Assembly: GCA_911728455.2 (NCBI GenBank)
Contig: OU452234.1
Location: forward strand, 5,966,549-6,030,548
Source of the DNA: Marthasterias glacialis
Taxonomy: Eukaryota > Echinodermata > Asteroidea > Forcipulatida > Asteriidae
Length of the DNA stretch: 64,000 bases
Reading direction: 5' to 3'
The notes beneath the pieces were generated by a model. It saw only the letters and a list, made by a program, of their open reading frames with translations, did not search any database and had not been told where the DNA came from. Positions 11,239 through 22,825 of this stretch are shown here, piece by piece (the stretch's first letter is position 1; each line of letters begins with the position of its first letter). A program made the position numbers and the translations under genes.

Positions 11239-11510
11239 TGAAAGGCAAATTGAAATTTATATTCATTCCCCCGATGCAAATACTGACATCTATCAAATTG
11301 TTTGTGGTACCTGCCGCCAATAATACTGGATTCGAACTGGCCCCTCGTCACCGGGCGTGCTCGGTGGTCTAGTGGTTAAGACATCTGCTCTAATCGTGCG
11401 GGAGTCGTGGGTTCGAATGCCACCTGAGTTGCCTGTGAAAATTTTTTCCACAGGACTCGAAAGCACTGAGTATACAGTGCTTAACACACATCGGTGAAAG
11501 GCAAATTGAA
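11239..11510 (+). mobile_element. tRNA-headed SINE, tandem copy 2
   Basis: Near-identical to the preceding copy, including the leading GAAAGGCAAATTGAAATT and the GTGGTACCTGCC block before the head. The B box reads GGTTCGAATGCC, with one change. The tandem arrangement suggests unequal exchange or target duplication. Confidence 0.72.
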
Positions 11511-12489
11511 ATTTATATGGCTCAAAATACACAGAGAATATATATCAGTCATCAATGATCGCAGGTACCCAGCACCTCCACCGTTGTCCCCATTCACAAT
11601 TTAGATTCATTGCTAGAAACGTTTAAACGTTTAAACGTTTAGGAAAATAAACATACATGTAGATGCACAAGCCTTGTCAGTGTAGTGAAAAATTCTCTAT
11701 ATTATCCAAGCAGGCCGAAGCTAGTGCCCGTGAAATTGAGGGTGCCATTGGCCTGAATTGACAACGCGCCATGGCAAACTCAGTAGGCCTAACCATGGTC
11801 TTACCAGACGTTGATGTTCATTTTCATACAGCCATAAATAGTTTGATACTCAGAACTGACACATTTTTATAGTTTAACATTCTTTTCTTATTAAAGATAT
11901 TAGGCCCTTCAGTTACTTTTGTGGGGCGGTGGACGCAGAGCACACCAGAGAGGAATATAATTTCTCAATTGAAAAATAACATCACCAGACGTGTCCAGGT
12001 GAAATTTTTGGGGGTTACTACTGCAGTCCAATGTAAATTCGAGTCATGGCTGCTATGCCCAGCTGTCTGGCTCCAAGTGACCATTAAATCATAGAACTAC
12101 AAAAATTCTCAAAAAGGCTAAGGGCTCTGTTGGTGCACCATACAAATAATTTGTAACTTTTTTCATTACAACAGTGCCTGAAAATGAGCCAAATAAAATA
12201 GCATCACAGAAAGTAAATGAGTGAAATAATGGCCTTAGGATGCCTATAGCCCCTTACAATTTATGGTACATAAGTTGCCCCTGAATCGTTACTGCTCGGT
12301 GCCGGTGCTACTCTTTTGGAATTCAATGTTGGCAACTCTGCATGAAAATCATGGGCAAAGTTCTCACTTGGTTTTTTTTTCGGCAAGAGTACCACGCAAT
12401 ATTGCAACGTAATTTCTACCTCCATTATTGGCGATGTAAGAGACCCATGCTCTGTGATTTGTATAAACACAAACAACTTTACTAAAATA

Positions 12490-12941
12490 TTGAGCATGCG
12501 CGTGCTCGTTTCACCCACATAAAGAGCCAGATTGTGCTTCAATATTTTGCTGTTTTTCTGCCAGTATGCAGGGGTTATTGTGTAATCCCCGGTTCCAGAC
12601 CTTTGTTCTTTTGTTCCAAGAAGAGGATTACAAGACATCGAGAGGTTTCCACCATTGTTTATTCATTTTATTTGGACTCAATGGAGGCAAGTCAGAGTGA
12701 ACCGGGGATCCAGCCTTGGTTCGTACCAATCCTATGCCGTAGCCTACAGCCGATGTTTTGCAATTCCCTCTGCATGAATTTGACATTTTCGTAGTAGAGA
12801 AAACAAAACTCACAGTGCAATAAAGAGAATCTTTGTTCTCTAGGTTTTGTCATGTCAAGGTTTCTTTGTGCCAGTGGTACTCTTAAAGAAAAATGATTCC
12901 GACAATTCAAACAAAATAATCCTCCGGCGGCAACTGGTTAA
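12490..12941 (-). mobile_element. TTAA-bounded element, partial inverse copy
   Basis: Read on the minus strand it starts TTAACCAGTTGCCGCCGG at 12941 and follows the elements at 15996-16642 and 19827-20483 for about 450 bp, then loses similarity near 12490. No coding content. Confidence 0.62.
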
Positions 12942-13671
12942 TACTGAAACTCAGAAAAATTTTTGTCTTCAGGAATACTGATTTTGATCAGTGAAGGTTG
13001 GCAGCTCTGTGTATCTTTTGTCAGGGATTTTGTGCAGGGTAGTCATGTTTATTTCTCTTGCGGCAATTGGAATAAGGTTTGTGTGGGCTTTAGGTGCTGT
13101 TTCCTTGAATTTTATACTTTAGCAAGATCTAAATATATTTCTGAAACGGTCGGTTACATGTGTAACTGTCTGTTTTAAAAACAAAATTTAGAGTTAAAAA
13201 AAAAACCCTACATGTACACATTCACATGGCGCGATGTGGTCAAAACATTGCGTCTTAATTGCAGCATTTTGACTTTGACTTTTGACTTTTTTCACCCCGC
13301 CAAAAAACAAAAACTAAAAAACAACAAATAAATCTTACATTTTCCTGTAAAATACTCTTTTTGTTCATCCAGAGTATCCTAAATGTATCATTGTAGCAAA
13401 ATAATGCCTACACTTTGCATAGTTTTCCGTTATAACAAGCTGCAATTTCCGAGGAATGTCTCCGCCGGCCATGCTTTCGACCACATATCAACTTGTTATC
13501 ACTCCTTTTCATGCATTCACACAGTCATTGATTTTTGTAATTGCCTTCAAAAACTGCACCCCAATGTCATTTTTTGTACACAACTAAAAAGAGGAACAAG
13601 GCTTTGACTTCTTGAAAGAGTACAAGGAAAACAACATAAATCTACATCACACTGGTATAAAATGTTGAATT

Positions 13672-14642
13672 CAGGCCTCGAAATTACCGACGGCACCGAC
13701 GGCAATTGCCGTCGGTGCCCTGTGCCATTGCCGCGATGCCCTCGAAATCAACCAAAATTCACGGCAATATATTGCCGTGCCCTTTTTGTCCAACTGCCGT
13801 CGGTGCCCTTTTGAAAAATTGTAACATGCATATTAAATGCCAAAATACCCGCTTTGAAAGAGACAATCAGGCGAGAAAAATGGTCGTTGAACAACTGAAA
13901 AAAGTTACCCCAGCTTTATATCACGCAAAAGAACGTACAAAATTGACTTACAGCGCTGTGTGTGTGTGAGTGTGTAGAAACTCGTCCTTGCTCTAGCGGT
14001 TGGTTCAATGCAACCCACGTTTCGTGTGGGCCGCATTGCAGTCCTAAGGATATGTAGGAAAATCCCCATACGAAACCGCTGGTGTCCATGTGCGATAGTT
14101 AGTGTTAAGTAAACTGTCATTGGTACCCGTACAGCAGAAGCATGGCCCCATGTTGCACACGACTGGCGCCCTATATACTGTATGCGTGTTTGTTAACTGC
14201 GCGACGGGAGCGTGCTGGAAAATGGCTCCTGATGTGTGTGTGTGCGGTGTGTGTGTGTGTACGATCGACGACCAGCTATTATGAAGTTTGTGTCGCGTTC
14301 ACCACAGTTTTAGTACATTTTAGCGTCAGCAAAATAAAAGGCAATGTAGAGTATGCGTAAAGTGAATAAAATAACACTCCTTTTTATTTACGGGCCCAGA
14401 ATGAATGGTGATGATAATTCGTAAAGGGTAAGAATTCATTAATTATTTTCATCATCGAGACTCAAAAAACTAGCGCAGTTTGCATTTTGTTAAATTAAGT
14501 TTTTGCCGTGGTGCCCCCCAAATTTCACAAAATTGCCGTGGTGCCCTTGTTACACTCACAAAATTGCTGCAATGCCCTTCAAATTTGAGAAAAATCAAGG
14601 CACTTATTGCCGTGCCCTTTTCAACACGAAGTTCGAGGCCTG
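13672..14642. mobile_element. Non-autonomous DNA transposon with CAGGCCTCGAA ends
   Basis: Starts CAGGCCTCGAA and ends TTCGAGGCCTG, an exact 11-bp inverted repeat. The 6-mer TGAATT flanks both sides (13666-13671, 14643-14648). Inside both ends are several GCCGTCGGTGCC / GCCGTGGTGCCC motifs, and a GT-rich run lies at 14236-14265. The terminal CAGG form suggests hAT, though hAT elements usually duplicate 8 bp. No transposase. Confidence 0.65.
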
Positions 14643-15401
14643 TGAATTTGATTGAAGAAAAAGCCCGTACTTTAGGATTTATATTGCTGTTTTAGCAGAA
14701 TTTGTCACAATTTTTTGTGTAACCTGAGTCTCTTCAACTCGCCGTAAATACAAACAGTGCCGCCGTATGACTTTCTTAAAAAAAAGTGTTTGTAAGGAAG
14801 GTTCTGGTCTAACTAATTATCTAAAACTTTTTCTGATTGGACGTTGTTAAAGCTTGTACTTTTAGGATTGAAGAAGATGATCGCCAATCATGATCCCGCT
14901 TACATACGCCGTAACCGTTCAGGTTATGTCCAGTGCGTGTGTGCTATAATGCTTAGTACACGCTCCCTTCTATTCAGGTCGCGCATGCAAATGTATTACA
15001 TTTTGTTACAATCACACCACGCGCAAAATTGAAAAAAAAACAAAAAAACAAGTGAAATAAATAGGAGTGGTTTATGCCATAAACAAATTGATATGCTTTC
15101 GCACGCGCACCAGCGGCAACAATGCTGCGTAAACATCTTGCAGTTGGTGCACCAGCAATGTCCCAAGCATGCACCGACCCGTCTAGTCTTAGGTGAAGGC
15201 GTTTTGTCATAATGCGCTGGTATATTTCTGCAATAGAGGGCGTACTTTCCCATTCTATTGCGTTGTTCTGGAAGCGCCCTCTGGTGTTCCATGTTTCTTG
15301 CATTTAATGTAGCATGTGAAGTAGAGAGATAACGAAGACTATCAGCCTGTCCATTGTTGGAAATGATGCGATTGCTTACATGTCGTACAGATGTATATTA
15401 T

Positions 15402-15544
15402 CAGGCATGCAACTTTTCCTTGGATCAGCTGATTTCCTCATTTTCACCACACTCTCATGCCATTGAAAATAAATGAAACACTGTACAAAGTCTTGTAAAG
15501 ATTGGAATTTCCTTGTTTTTTGTTAAGTCCAAGTTTCATGCCTG
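15402..15544. mobile_element. Short MITE with CAGGCATGCAACTTTT end
   Basis: 143 bp from CAGGCATGCAACTTTT to AAGTTTCATGCCTG, flanked by the direct repeat ATATTAT (15395-15401, 15545-15551). A relative with the same ends is at 22826-22976. Confidence 0.75.
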
Positions 15545-15995
15545 ATATTATGCATTGCTTATGTACAACATAATCGCAATGTCGTCTGCATTTCAGGGCA
15601 CACTCGAGTGAAGTTTTTTACGGTTATCCGCACCGTAAAAATGTAACTGTGTAACCGGACGATTGGTCGATTAACCGTGTAACAAGCGCAGGCTTATGGA
15701 GGATTGGTACGTTTCTTCTGGTATGAACTTGATAATCGGTGACCTTTCAAATTTAAACTAGTCAACTTCTATTTGTATACATGAAGTGCTCATTTTACTT
15801 TAAACAGAGCACAATGTTTGTGTTTTACTTGGTTCTGTCAAAATATAACCTTTAGGTTTGACAGCTGGAGACTGTCCTAATCAAAATTGGCACAAACCTA
15901 AATAATCTTGATCAACTTTGCTCAGGCCAGTTTTGTGGTGTTTTCATTGAAAAGTAGAGGGTTGAAATGAATATGCTCTCCAAAATCAATACCTT

Positions 15996-16642
15996 TTAAC
16001 CAGTTGCTGCCAGGATTTGTTTAATTTTTCCTGTCTCCCTGGTGGGATTATTTGGTAGGAATTGCCGACATCAGTTTTCTTTGAGAGTACCGCTGGCACA
16101 AGGAAACCCTGACTTGACAAAGCCAAGATAACAAAGATTTTCTTTATTGCATCAGGTGTTTTGTTTTCTTGACCAAGAAAATGTCAAATTCACATAGTGT
16201 GAATTGCAAAACATTGGCCGTTACCTATGGCATAGGATTGGTACTAAACCTGTAACCATGGCTTGATTCCTGGCTCACTCCGACTTACCTCCATTGAGCC
16301 GAAATACAATTAATAAACAATAGTGGAAGCCTCTTGATGTCCAGTAATGCTCTTCTTGGAACAAAAAGACAAAGGTCTGGAATTGGGGATTACACAAAAA
16401 CCACCTCTCATCAATAGCCAGAAAATGGTGAAATATTCAAGACCAATATATTGTCTTTGTGTGGGTGGAACGTAGCGTTAGACGGCATGTGTGTGGTCTG
16501 TGCCTGCTAAAAAGTGGAATGTCTGGGTGACCTTTGCTCTGGTATTCCGATTTTTAATACACAATGGCGTCTTAACCTGTCTTCGTTTTTAGGCAGGAGA
16601 AACATTAGCGTGTTCACACGCCATCCGGCGCCAAAAAGTTAA
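15996..16642 (+). mobile_element. TTAA-bounded non-autonomous element, copy A
   Basis: 647 bp with TTAA at both ends and a left end CCAGTTGCTGCCAGG. It aligns with 19827-20483 throughout, including GCTGGCACAAGGAAACC, CAAATTCACATAG and the GGCATGTGTGTGGTCTGTGC block. TTAA target duplication is the hallmark of piggyBac elements, but no transposase is present, so the assignment is only by target site. Confidence 0.65.
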
Positions 16643-16734
16643 TATGATGATTGAAATGAAAAAGCATCTGAATTATGTATTAAAAGTTTTGTATTGTTTG
16701 GATATCAGAGGACTTGGGAGTCATATGAGACCTT

Positions 16735-16998
16735 GGTGTTAAATGAAGTCATGATTTTGCCGATGTGATTCGAAATGAGTCTGAGTCACCCAAATCATGA
16801 CTCGAGTTTTCAGTGAGAGTCATTAGAGTGAGGTTTCAGTCCAAGTTGAAGTCCTTTGCCAATGTGATATGAGTCAATTTCGAGTCGCCCAAATTATGAC
16901 ACAGTCATGGACTAGAGTCCTACAACACTGTGTTTTGCATTAAAGTGCCCTCAACAAACATTTAAGTTTAATTCTCATTCCAATTTTGTACTTTACAG
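16735..16998 (+). repeat. Intron segment of a tandemly duplicated unit, copy 1
   Basis: A stretch of GAGTC-rich sequence (GAGTCATGATTTG..., TGAGTC..., ACTAGAGTCCTACAACACTG) ends in CAACAAACATTTAAGTTTAATTC and the acceptor before 16999. Related segments precede the copy at 18121, and a partial one lies at 17760-17935. Confidence 0.5.
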
Positions 16999-17127
16999 AT
17001 CAAGTAATCCAGAGATAGTGAGATCTTCATTCTTGGCGGCTATCCATCACACTGAGCAGAGATGTCTCAAGCTGGCAATATTGAAGTCTTGGAGAGTCTC
17101 AAGCAATCTGCTTCTACATATTTAAAG
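16999..17127 (+). CDS. Exon-like block, copy 1 of a duplicated exon
   Basis: Acceptor TTTACAG|ATCAAG and donor TTTAAAG|GTGAGA bound this block. From an internal ATG at 17062 it reads MSQAGNIEVLESLKQSASTY with no stop to the donor, so it could be a first coding exon of 22 codons. Upstream of that ATG the frame is broken by TGA. Related blocks lie at 18121, 19357 and 20945. The protein is not recognised. Confidence 0.35.
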
Positions 17128-17181
17128 GTGAGATACAAAATTCATAATGATAAAAAAAAACACCTTATGAATGATGTTTTT

Positions 17182-17580
17182 TTACCAGTTGCCACTGGGA
17201 TTCTTTTTTGTCCCGTCCCCCGGCGGGATTGCTTTGGCGGAATCGCTGGAATCTTATTCTTTGAGGGTTCGCTGACACAAAGTAACCTGACTTGACAATG
17301 CCAAGAGAACAAAGAAACTCTTTGTTGGATCATCCATTTTGTTTGTCGACCGAGAAAATGTCAAATTCACATAGCGTGAATCGCAAAACATAGGCCGTTA
17401 CCTGCAGTATAGGAGTGTTACTAAACACAGAACCATGATTCGATTGCTGGCTCACTCTGACTTGAGCCAAAATACAAAAAACAACTTTCAATAGCCAGAA
17501 AATGTCAGTATATTGAAGACCTTTTTTGTCATTGTGTGGGTGAAATGAAGCGTTAGACGGCATGTGTGTGGTCTGTGCTT
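17182..17580 (+). mobile_element. TTAA-type element, truncated copy
   Basis: Begins TTACCAGTTGCCACTGGG and follows the family for about 400 bp, ending after GGCATGTGTGTGGTCTGTGC; the right end is lost. Confidence 0.6.
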
Positions 17581-18120
17581 TTTTATGTTGTGAACTACAG
17601 TCGTGAATGACAAACCCGTTCATTGGGCAACGATTCGCTTGTACTTTTGAAGTAGTCGTGGCGGCGCAAGTAGTTGCAACCTGGCGGTCACAACTAGTCG
17701 TTGCAATCAACAGCTGCGATTACTTGTGTAGTCGCACTAGTCGCCCAGGCCTAGTCACAAATCCCCAGTGTCAGGTCGAAGTCATGATAGTCGAGTTTGA
17801 GTCTTTTGGCGAAGATGTGATTCAAGTCGATTTTGAGTCGAACAAATTCACTTGTGTTCAAATTCTGGACTTGAGTCCTGTGAGAAACACTGTGTTTTGC
17901 TTGGCTGTATTGATAGCAATACACATTTAATATCATATGATAGTCGAGTTTGAGTCTTTTGCTGATGTGACTTGAGTAAATATTGAGTCAACCAAATTGT
18001 GACCTGTGTCCGAGTTCTTGACTTGAGTCCTACAGGAAACACTGTGTTTTGCATGGCTGTAGCAGTAGTGCACTCAATAAACATTTAAATTCATTCTTAT
18101 TCTCCTTTTTTCACCCACAG

Positions 18121-18243
18121 ATCAAGTAATCCAAACAGAGGTTGTCAGAACTTGATTCATGGTGGGCGTCTATCACACTGGGCAGAGATGTCTCAAGCTG
18201 GCAATGTTGAAGCCATGATTCTCTAGCAATCTACTCCATAAAG
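18121..18243 (+). pseudogene. Exon-like block, copy 2
   Basis: Acceptor TTCACCCACAG and donor CATAAAG|GTGCGA are kept. The ATG frame reads MSQAGNVEAMIL and then stops, so relative to copy 1 the frame is broken. The upstream intron sequence is also shared with copy 1. Confidence 0.4.
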
Positions 18244-18805
18244 GTGCGATACAAAATTGATATTGATTAAAAAATGCTTTGGAATGATATCTTTAATGTT
18301 ACTGTTTTCACAAAATGGACGAAATCTAACATTTGGATGAGAAAATCTCGTTTAAAGTTGAACTATTTTTCAAACTGCTGGTTCCAGAGACTGTTTTTGC
18401 TTTAAAATTGAGCTGCCAGAATAAAGCTGACGTCTTCAGTCATACAGTACTGTATTTTACTTTTTTGTTTTATTTGGATGGATTTACCACTATTCAAAAA
18501 TGCCAACAGTACAAATTGTTTCTGGTAACAAGCACGACTTGTTCTCAAATATACCCTCATGTGCAAGTTTATCATCAAAAACATTTGAATTCTTAGTATA
18601 TTTTGTTTCCAAATCAAAATCTGCACATGACAAACCCTGGAAATCTTGACAATCTTGACAACCTTATCTGTGGAAATTTGCTCAGGTTGGTTGTGCGGAG
18701 TGATTATTGGAAACTAGGAAATCGGAATTAAACTGCTCTTCACGATCTGATTATTTGTGTTTCACCCATACCCGCTGCTAAAATATAGGATTCAAACTGC
18801 CTCTA

Positions 18806-19206
18806 GCTACCGGGCAAGCTCGGTGGTGTAGTAGAAGACATAACACATTAGAAACTTTATTGATCTTCAAAAAGAAGAAATTACAATGCTCGCAAAAGTT
18901 TAAAAACACAACGCAAGTTCATTAAGTTAAAAAGATACAAAAGACATTATAAAAACATTGCACAAAAAAGCAACGTACAAGGTCCACCCAGTCTATCTAA
19001 CAGGCTATTAAAAAAGGAATATACAAGAGAAACAGCAATCATCTTTTAAAAGTTTCATTAAAAAATGTTGTACCCATTGGTGTAAGGTATCTGCTTTTGA
19101 ACGACAAAGGTCGTGGGTTCAATTCCAACCCGAGTATATGCCTGTGGGTTTTTATTTAACAGGACTTGAGGAAAGTACTGAGTATGCATTACTTAACACA
19201 CATCGG
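18806..19206 (+). mobile_element. tRNA-headed SINE split by a LINE-tail insertion
   Basis: The head begins GGGCAAGCTCGGTGGTGTAG at 18813, and the second half with the B box (GGGTTCAATTCC) resumes near 19080. Between them (about 18845-19075) lies AT-rich sequence starting ACTTTATTGATCTTCAAAAA, which reads like the reversed 3' end of a LINE. The SINE end TTAACACACATCGGTG is intact. Confidence 0.55.
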
Positions 19207-19356
19207 TGTATGAGTTTGACACAAATAATATTCTTTATCCCCTATGAAAATTTAACATCAATTAAAAAATTTAAGATCTGTACATGGCTCTATTAGTAGT
19301 TTAGTCCAAAAATACTTTCAACTTATTTTTCTTGTTCTCTTCTTTCGTCTACTTAG

Positions 19357-19447
19357 ATCTACAGATATCCAGACAGAGAGTGTCGGATCTTCATTCAGAG
19401 AGGCAGTAATCTCCCTTGATCAATCAATCAATCAATCAACTTTACAG
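19357..19447 (+). CDS. Exon-like block, copy 3
   Basis: Acceptor CTACTTAG|ATCTAC, donor TTTACAG|GTACGT. One frame is open throughout and reads DIQTESVGSSFREAV and on. The segment IQTESVGSS is shared with copy 4. A short ATCA repeat lies at 19418-19437 inside the block. Confidence 0.35.
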
Positions 19448-19826
19448 GTACGTAAACATTATTGGTAGTGATAAATAAAAAGCTTACAAAATTTTATATT
19501 ATATCAGGAAAACTTTAACTACTTCTACTACCCTGGTGTGACTCACTGAGTTGCATGAAAAATCCTTTGCAATGTAGATTGGTAGCACAGGTCAACATCA
19601 CATATGAATTGGCAAAGCTTGAAATCATTTACTGTTTCGTTATGATACATGATTGTACAAGGAGTACTTGTGCGACTAAGAGTTCACCCTGGTGTGAACC
19701 AATCGTTGAGTAGTATAGAAACACCCTTCAATAAAAAGAAAAAGAAACTCTTATGTAGCTGGGAGAAATCTTGATGCACTTCACAACAAATTATCTTGAA
19801 AATTACAAGGAACGAGTGAAGGCTAG

Positions 19827-20483
19827 TTAACCAATTGCCGCCGGGATTCTTTTTTATTTTTTATTTATTGTCTCATCCCCCCAGCGGGATTCTTTTGCCG
19901 GAATTGCCAGAATTTTCTTTGAGGGCACTGCTGGCACAAAGAAACCATGACTTAACAATGCCAAGAGAACAAAGAATCTCTTTATTGGATCGTCTGTTTT
20001 GTTTTTTTGACCGAAAAAAAGTCAAATTCCTACAGCGTGAATTGCAAAACAATGGCCGTTACCTGTGGCATAGGAGTTGAAATAAAAAGGAAATCATGGC
20101 TCGATTGCCAGCTCAGTCTGACTTAATTACCTCCATTGTGCTGAAATACAATAAATGAACAATGGTGGAAGCCTCTCGATGCCTCCTAATCCGCCTTCTT
20201 AGAACAAAACGACAGAGGTCTATAACCGGGGATTACACAAAAGCCACCTCTCAATAGCCACAAAATGGAAATTCATATTCAAGACCTTTTTTGTCCTTCT
20301 GTGGGTTAGAAAAAAAAAAAACGTTAAACGGCATGTGTCTGGTCTGTGCACGCTCTGCAGTTGCATGACTGGGAGACCTTTGCTCCAGTGGTCTGGAATT
20401 ACACAATTTGGCATCTTGACACGGCTTCCGTTTCCAGGCTGGGGAAACACTTATATTCATGTCATCCAATGTCAACTGGTTAA
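19827..20483 (+). mobile_element. TTAA-bounded non-autonomous element, copy B
   Basis: 657 bp with TTAA at both ends. Left end CCAATTGCCGCCGGG, right end GTCAACTGG, so the terminal repeats match inversely over 9-10 bp. This is the best preserved copy of the family in the window. No coding content. Confidence 0.72.
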
Positions 20484-20944
20484 AATAGGTGGCCCGAGCC
20501 AACTTCAAATATGAAATTTATAACTGTTAAACTTGGTACCTGTACCAATTGTTATGAAATACTGCTGCATGCAAAATAAGAAAAAATCCTTAAATATTTT
20601 ATTTTTGTTTGCCAAATTGGAAATTACTCATGGAAGCGCAATATGCAAATTGATAAACCGTTGTTTGTTTTCCTGAAAACCTGACCAGCCAATCCGTTGA
20701 AGCTTTCACTGGTTGCCAATGTATGTTGTGTTTAAAATGAATACTAGAGGATTGAAGTGAATATGGTCTTCCGATTATGTATCTTACATTATGAGTCATT
20801 AAGAACAAGTGGGTCACATATATTTTGCATTGCTTTATGAAGTGTTCACTCAAAACAAGTAATATAAATAAACCTTGTGGTTTATTGCTTGATATAAACA
20901 AAGGTGTTAAATCTTTGTCTTGTTCTTTTTTCCGTTTTCTGCAG

Positions 20945-21021
20945 ATCAACTCATCCAGACAGAGAGTGTCGGATCCTCACAAGGAGTTGGCAGTCCATCA
21001 CCAGCAAAGATGCCTCAACCT
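20945..21021 (+). CDS. Exon-like block, copy 4
   Basis: Acceptor TTTCTGCAG|ATCAAC and a possible donor CAACCT|GTTTGT. The frame reads DQLIQTESVGSSQGVGSPSP then AKMPQP, a Ser/Gly/Pro-rich peptide. The minisatellite field starts 60 bp downstream. Joining this to the exon at 25140 is possible in principle but the phases I infer do not match. Confidence 0.38.
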
Positions 21022-21080
21022 GTTTGTAATTTGTAGTTTTTACAATTTTAGGGATGGATCTAAGGTTAATTATCATTACC

Positions 21081-21384
21081 TTCCCTTGTGTGGTGAATTG
21101 CTCACATTTCACATTGTGTGGTGATTTGCTCACACTTCCCCTTGTGTGGTGAATTGCTCACACTTCCCCTTGTGTGGTGAACTGCTCACATTTCCCCTTT
21201 GGTGATTTGCTCACAAATCCCCTTGTGTGGTGAGTTGCTCACACTTACCCTTGTGTGGTGAATTGCTCACACTTCCCCTTGTTTGGTGATTTGCTCAAAC
21301 TTACCCTCGTGTGGTGAATTACTCACACTTACCTTGTGTGGTGAACTGCTCACACTTACCTTGTGTGGTGAATTGCTGACAGTT
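21081..21384 (+). repeat. Minisatellite field 1a, 28-30 bp unit
   Basis: About ten units of CTTGTGTGGTGAATTGCTCA followed by CACTTCCC, with many small changes. Each unit contains GTGTGGTGA and TCACAC, so it can fold as a small hairpin. Confidence 0.9.
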
Positions 21385-21540
21385 GTAAAGATAATTGAAA
21401 ATTACAAATTGAAAACGTTGTCAGAGGCTTAGTTAGTAATGTTTCTGTCACTTTTCTAGTTAGTTCCTTTAGCCCATTTGATTTAAATTGTTGCTGTTGA
21501 GTATGGAGTTTCAAACTTGGTTGTCATAGAGGTTATCATT
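21385..21540. repeat. Spacer of the minisatellite field, copy 1
   Basis: The block from CTTAGTTAGTAATGTTTC to GAGTTTCAAACTTGG recurs at 22628-22738 after the next array, showing that array plus spacer was duplicated as a unit of about 1.2 kb. Confidence 0.75.
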
Positions 21541-22628
21541 ACCTTTGTGTGTGTGTTATGGTGAATTGCTCACACTTCCCCTTGTGTTGTGAATGTCTCA
21601 CACTTGCCCTTTGTGTGGTGATTTGCTCACACCTCCCCTTGTGGTGAATTTCTCACACTTGCCCTTTGTGTGGTGATTTGCTCACATTTCCCCTTGTGTG
21701 AATTGCTCACACTTCCCCTTGTGTGGTGAATGTCTCACACTTGCCCTTTGTGTGGTGATTTGCTCACATTTCCCCTTGTGTGAGTTGCTCACACTTCCCC
21801 TTGTGTGGTGAATTTCTCACACTTGCCCTTTGTGTGGTGGTTTGCTCACATTTTTTCTTGTGTGGTGAATTGGTCACACTTACATTGTGTGGTGATTTGC
21901 TCACATTTACCCTTGTGTGGTGAACTGCTCACACCTCCCCTTGTGTGGTGAAATGCTCACATTTCCCCTTGTGTGGTGAATTACTCACACTTCCCCTTTG
22001 TGTAGTGAGTTGCTCACACTTCTTGCCTGGTGAATTGCGCACACTTCCCCTTGTGTGGTGAATTTCTCACATTTGCCCTTTGTGTGGTGATTTGCTCACA
22101 TTTTCCCTTGTGTGGTGAATTGCTCACACTTCCCCTTGTGTGGTGAATTTCTCACTCTTGCCCTTTGTGTGGTGATTTGCTCACATTTTTTCTTGTGTGG
22201 TGAATTGCTCACACTTACCTTGTGTGGTGATTTGCTCACACTTACCCTTGTGTGGTGAACTGCTCACACCTCCCCTTGTGATGAAATGCTCACATTTCCC
22301 CTTGTGTGGTGAATTGCTCACACTTGCCCTTTGTGTGGTAAATTGCACACATTTTTTCTTGTGTGGTGATCTGGTCACACATACCTTATGTGGTGATCTG
22401 CTCACACTTTCCCTTGTGTGGTGAATTGCTCACACTTCCCCTTGTGTGGTGAATTTCTCACACTTGCCCTTTGTGTGGTGGTTTGTTCACATTTTTTCTT
22501 GTGTGGTGAATTGGTCACACTTACCCTTGTGGGGTGAACTGCTCACACCTCCCCTTGTGTGGTGAAATGCTCACATTTCCCCTTGTGTGGTGAATTGCTG
22601 ACACTTCCCCCTTGTGTGGTGAATTACT
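21541..22628 (+). repeat. Minisatellite field 1b, 28-34 bp unit
   Basis: More than thirty units of the same type as field 1a, with subfamilies ending in TTCCCC, TTGCCCTT or TTTTTTCTT that alternate in a patterned way and suggest a higher-order repeat of several units. Confidence 0.92.
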
Positions 22629-22825
22629 TAGTTGGCTTAGTTAGTAATGTTTCGGTCACTATTCTAGTTAGTTTATTTATCCCATTCGATTTAAACCGGT
22701 GCTGTTGAGTATGGAGTTTCAAACTTGGTCGCCATAGAAATGGGGCCGGATGGGAATTTTCCCCGCATTTTTTCCCCAAAGGGGTTTTTTGCGGGTTTTT
22801 CGCTCATCCCATACACAGCAAATAG

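Larger units (their letters stand above)
10013..11640. other. Region bounded by GTTTAAACGTTTAAAC motifs
   Basis: The self-complementary motif GTTTAAACGTTTAAAC occurs near 10014 and again near 11619. It could mark the two ends of one element that later received the SINE copies inside, but the motif is palindromic and the rest of the ends do not match clearly. Several CpG-rich open frames around 10470-10760 are not recognisable proteins. Confidence 0.25.
13120..15695. repeat. Diverged long repeat, copy 2 of 2
   Basis: Shares ordered blocks with 4545-6560 (AAACGGTCGGTTA, the ACTCTTT-TTCATCCAGAGTATCC block, GGTTATCCGCACCGTAAAAA, GCGCAGGCTTA). Two later insertions sit in it, 13672-14642 and 15402-15544, both with flanking direct repeats. 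Confidence 0.5.

Noticed and set aside
17142..17710. Minus-strand frames of 63-126 codons
   Set aside because: They are readings across the truncated TTAA-type element, whose other copies have no matching frames.
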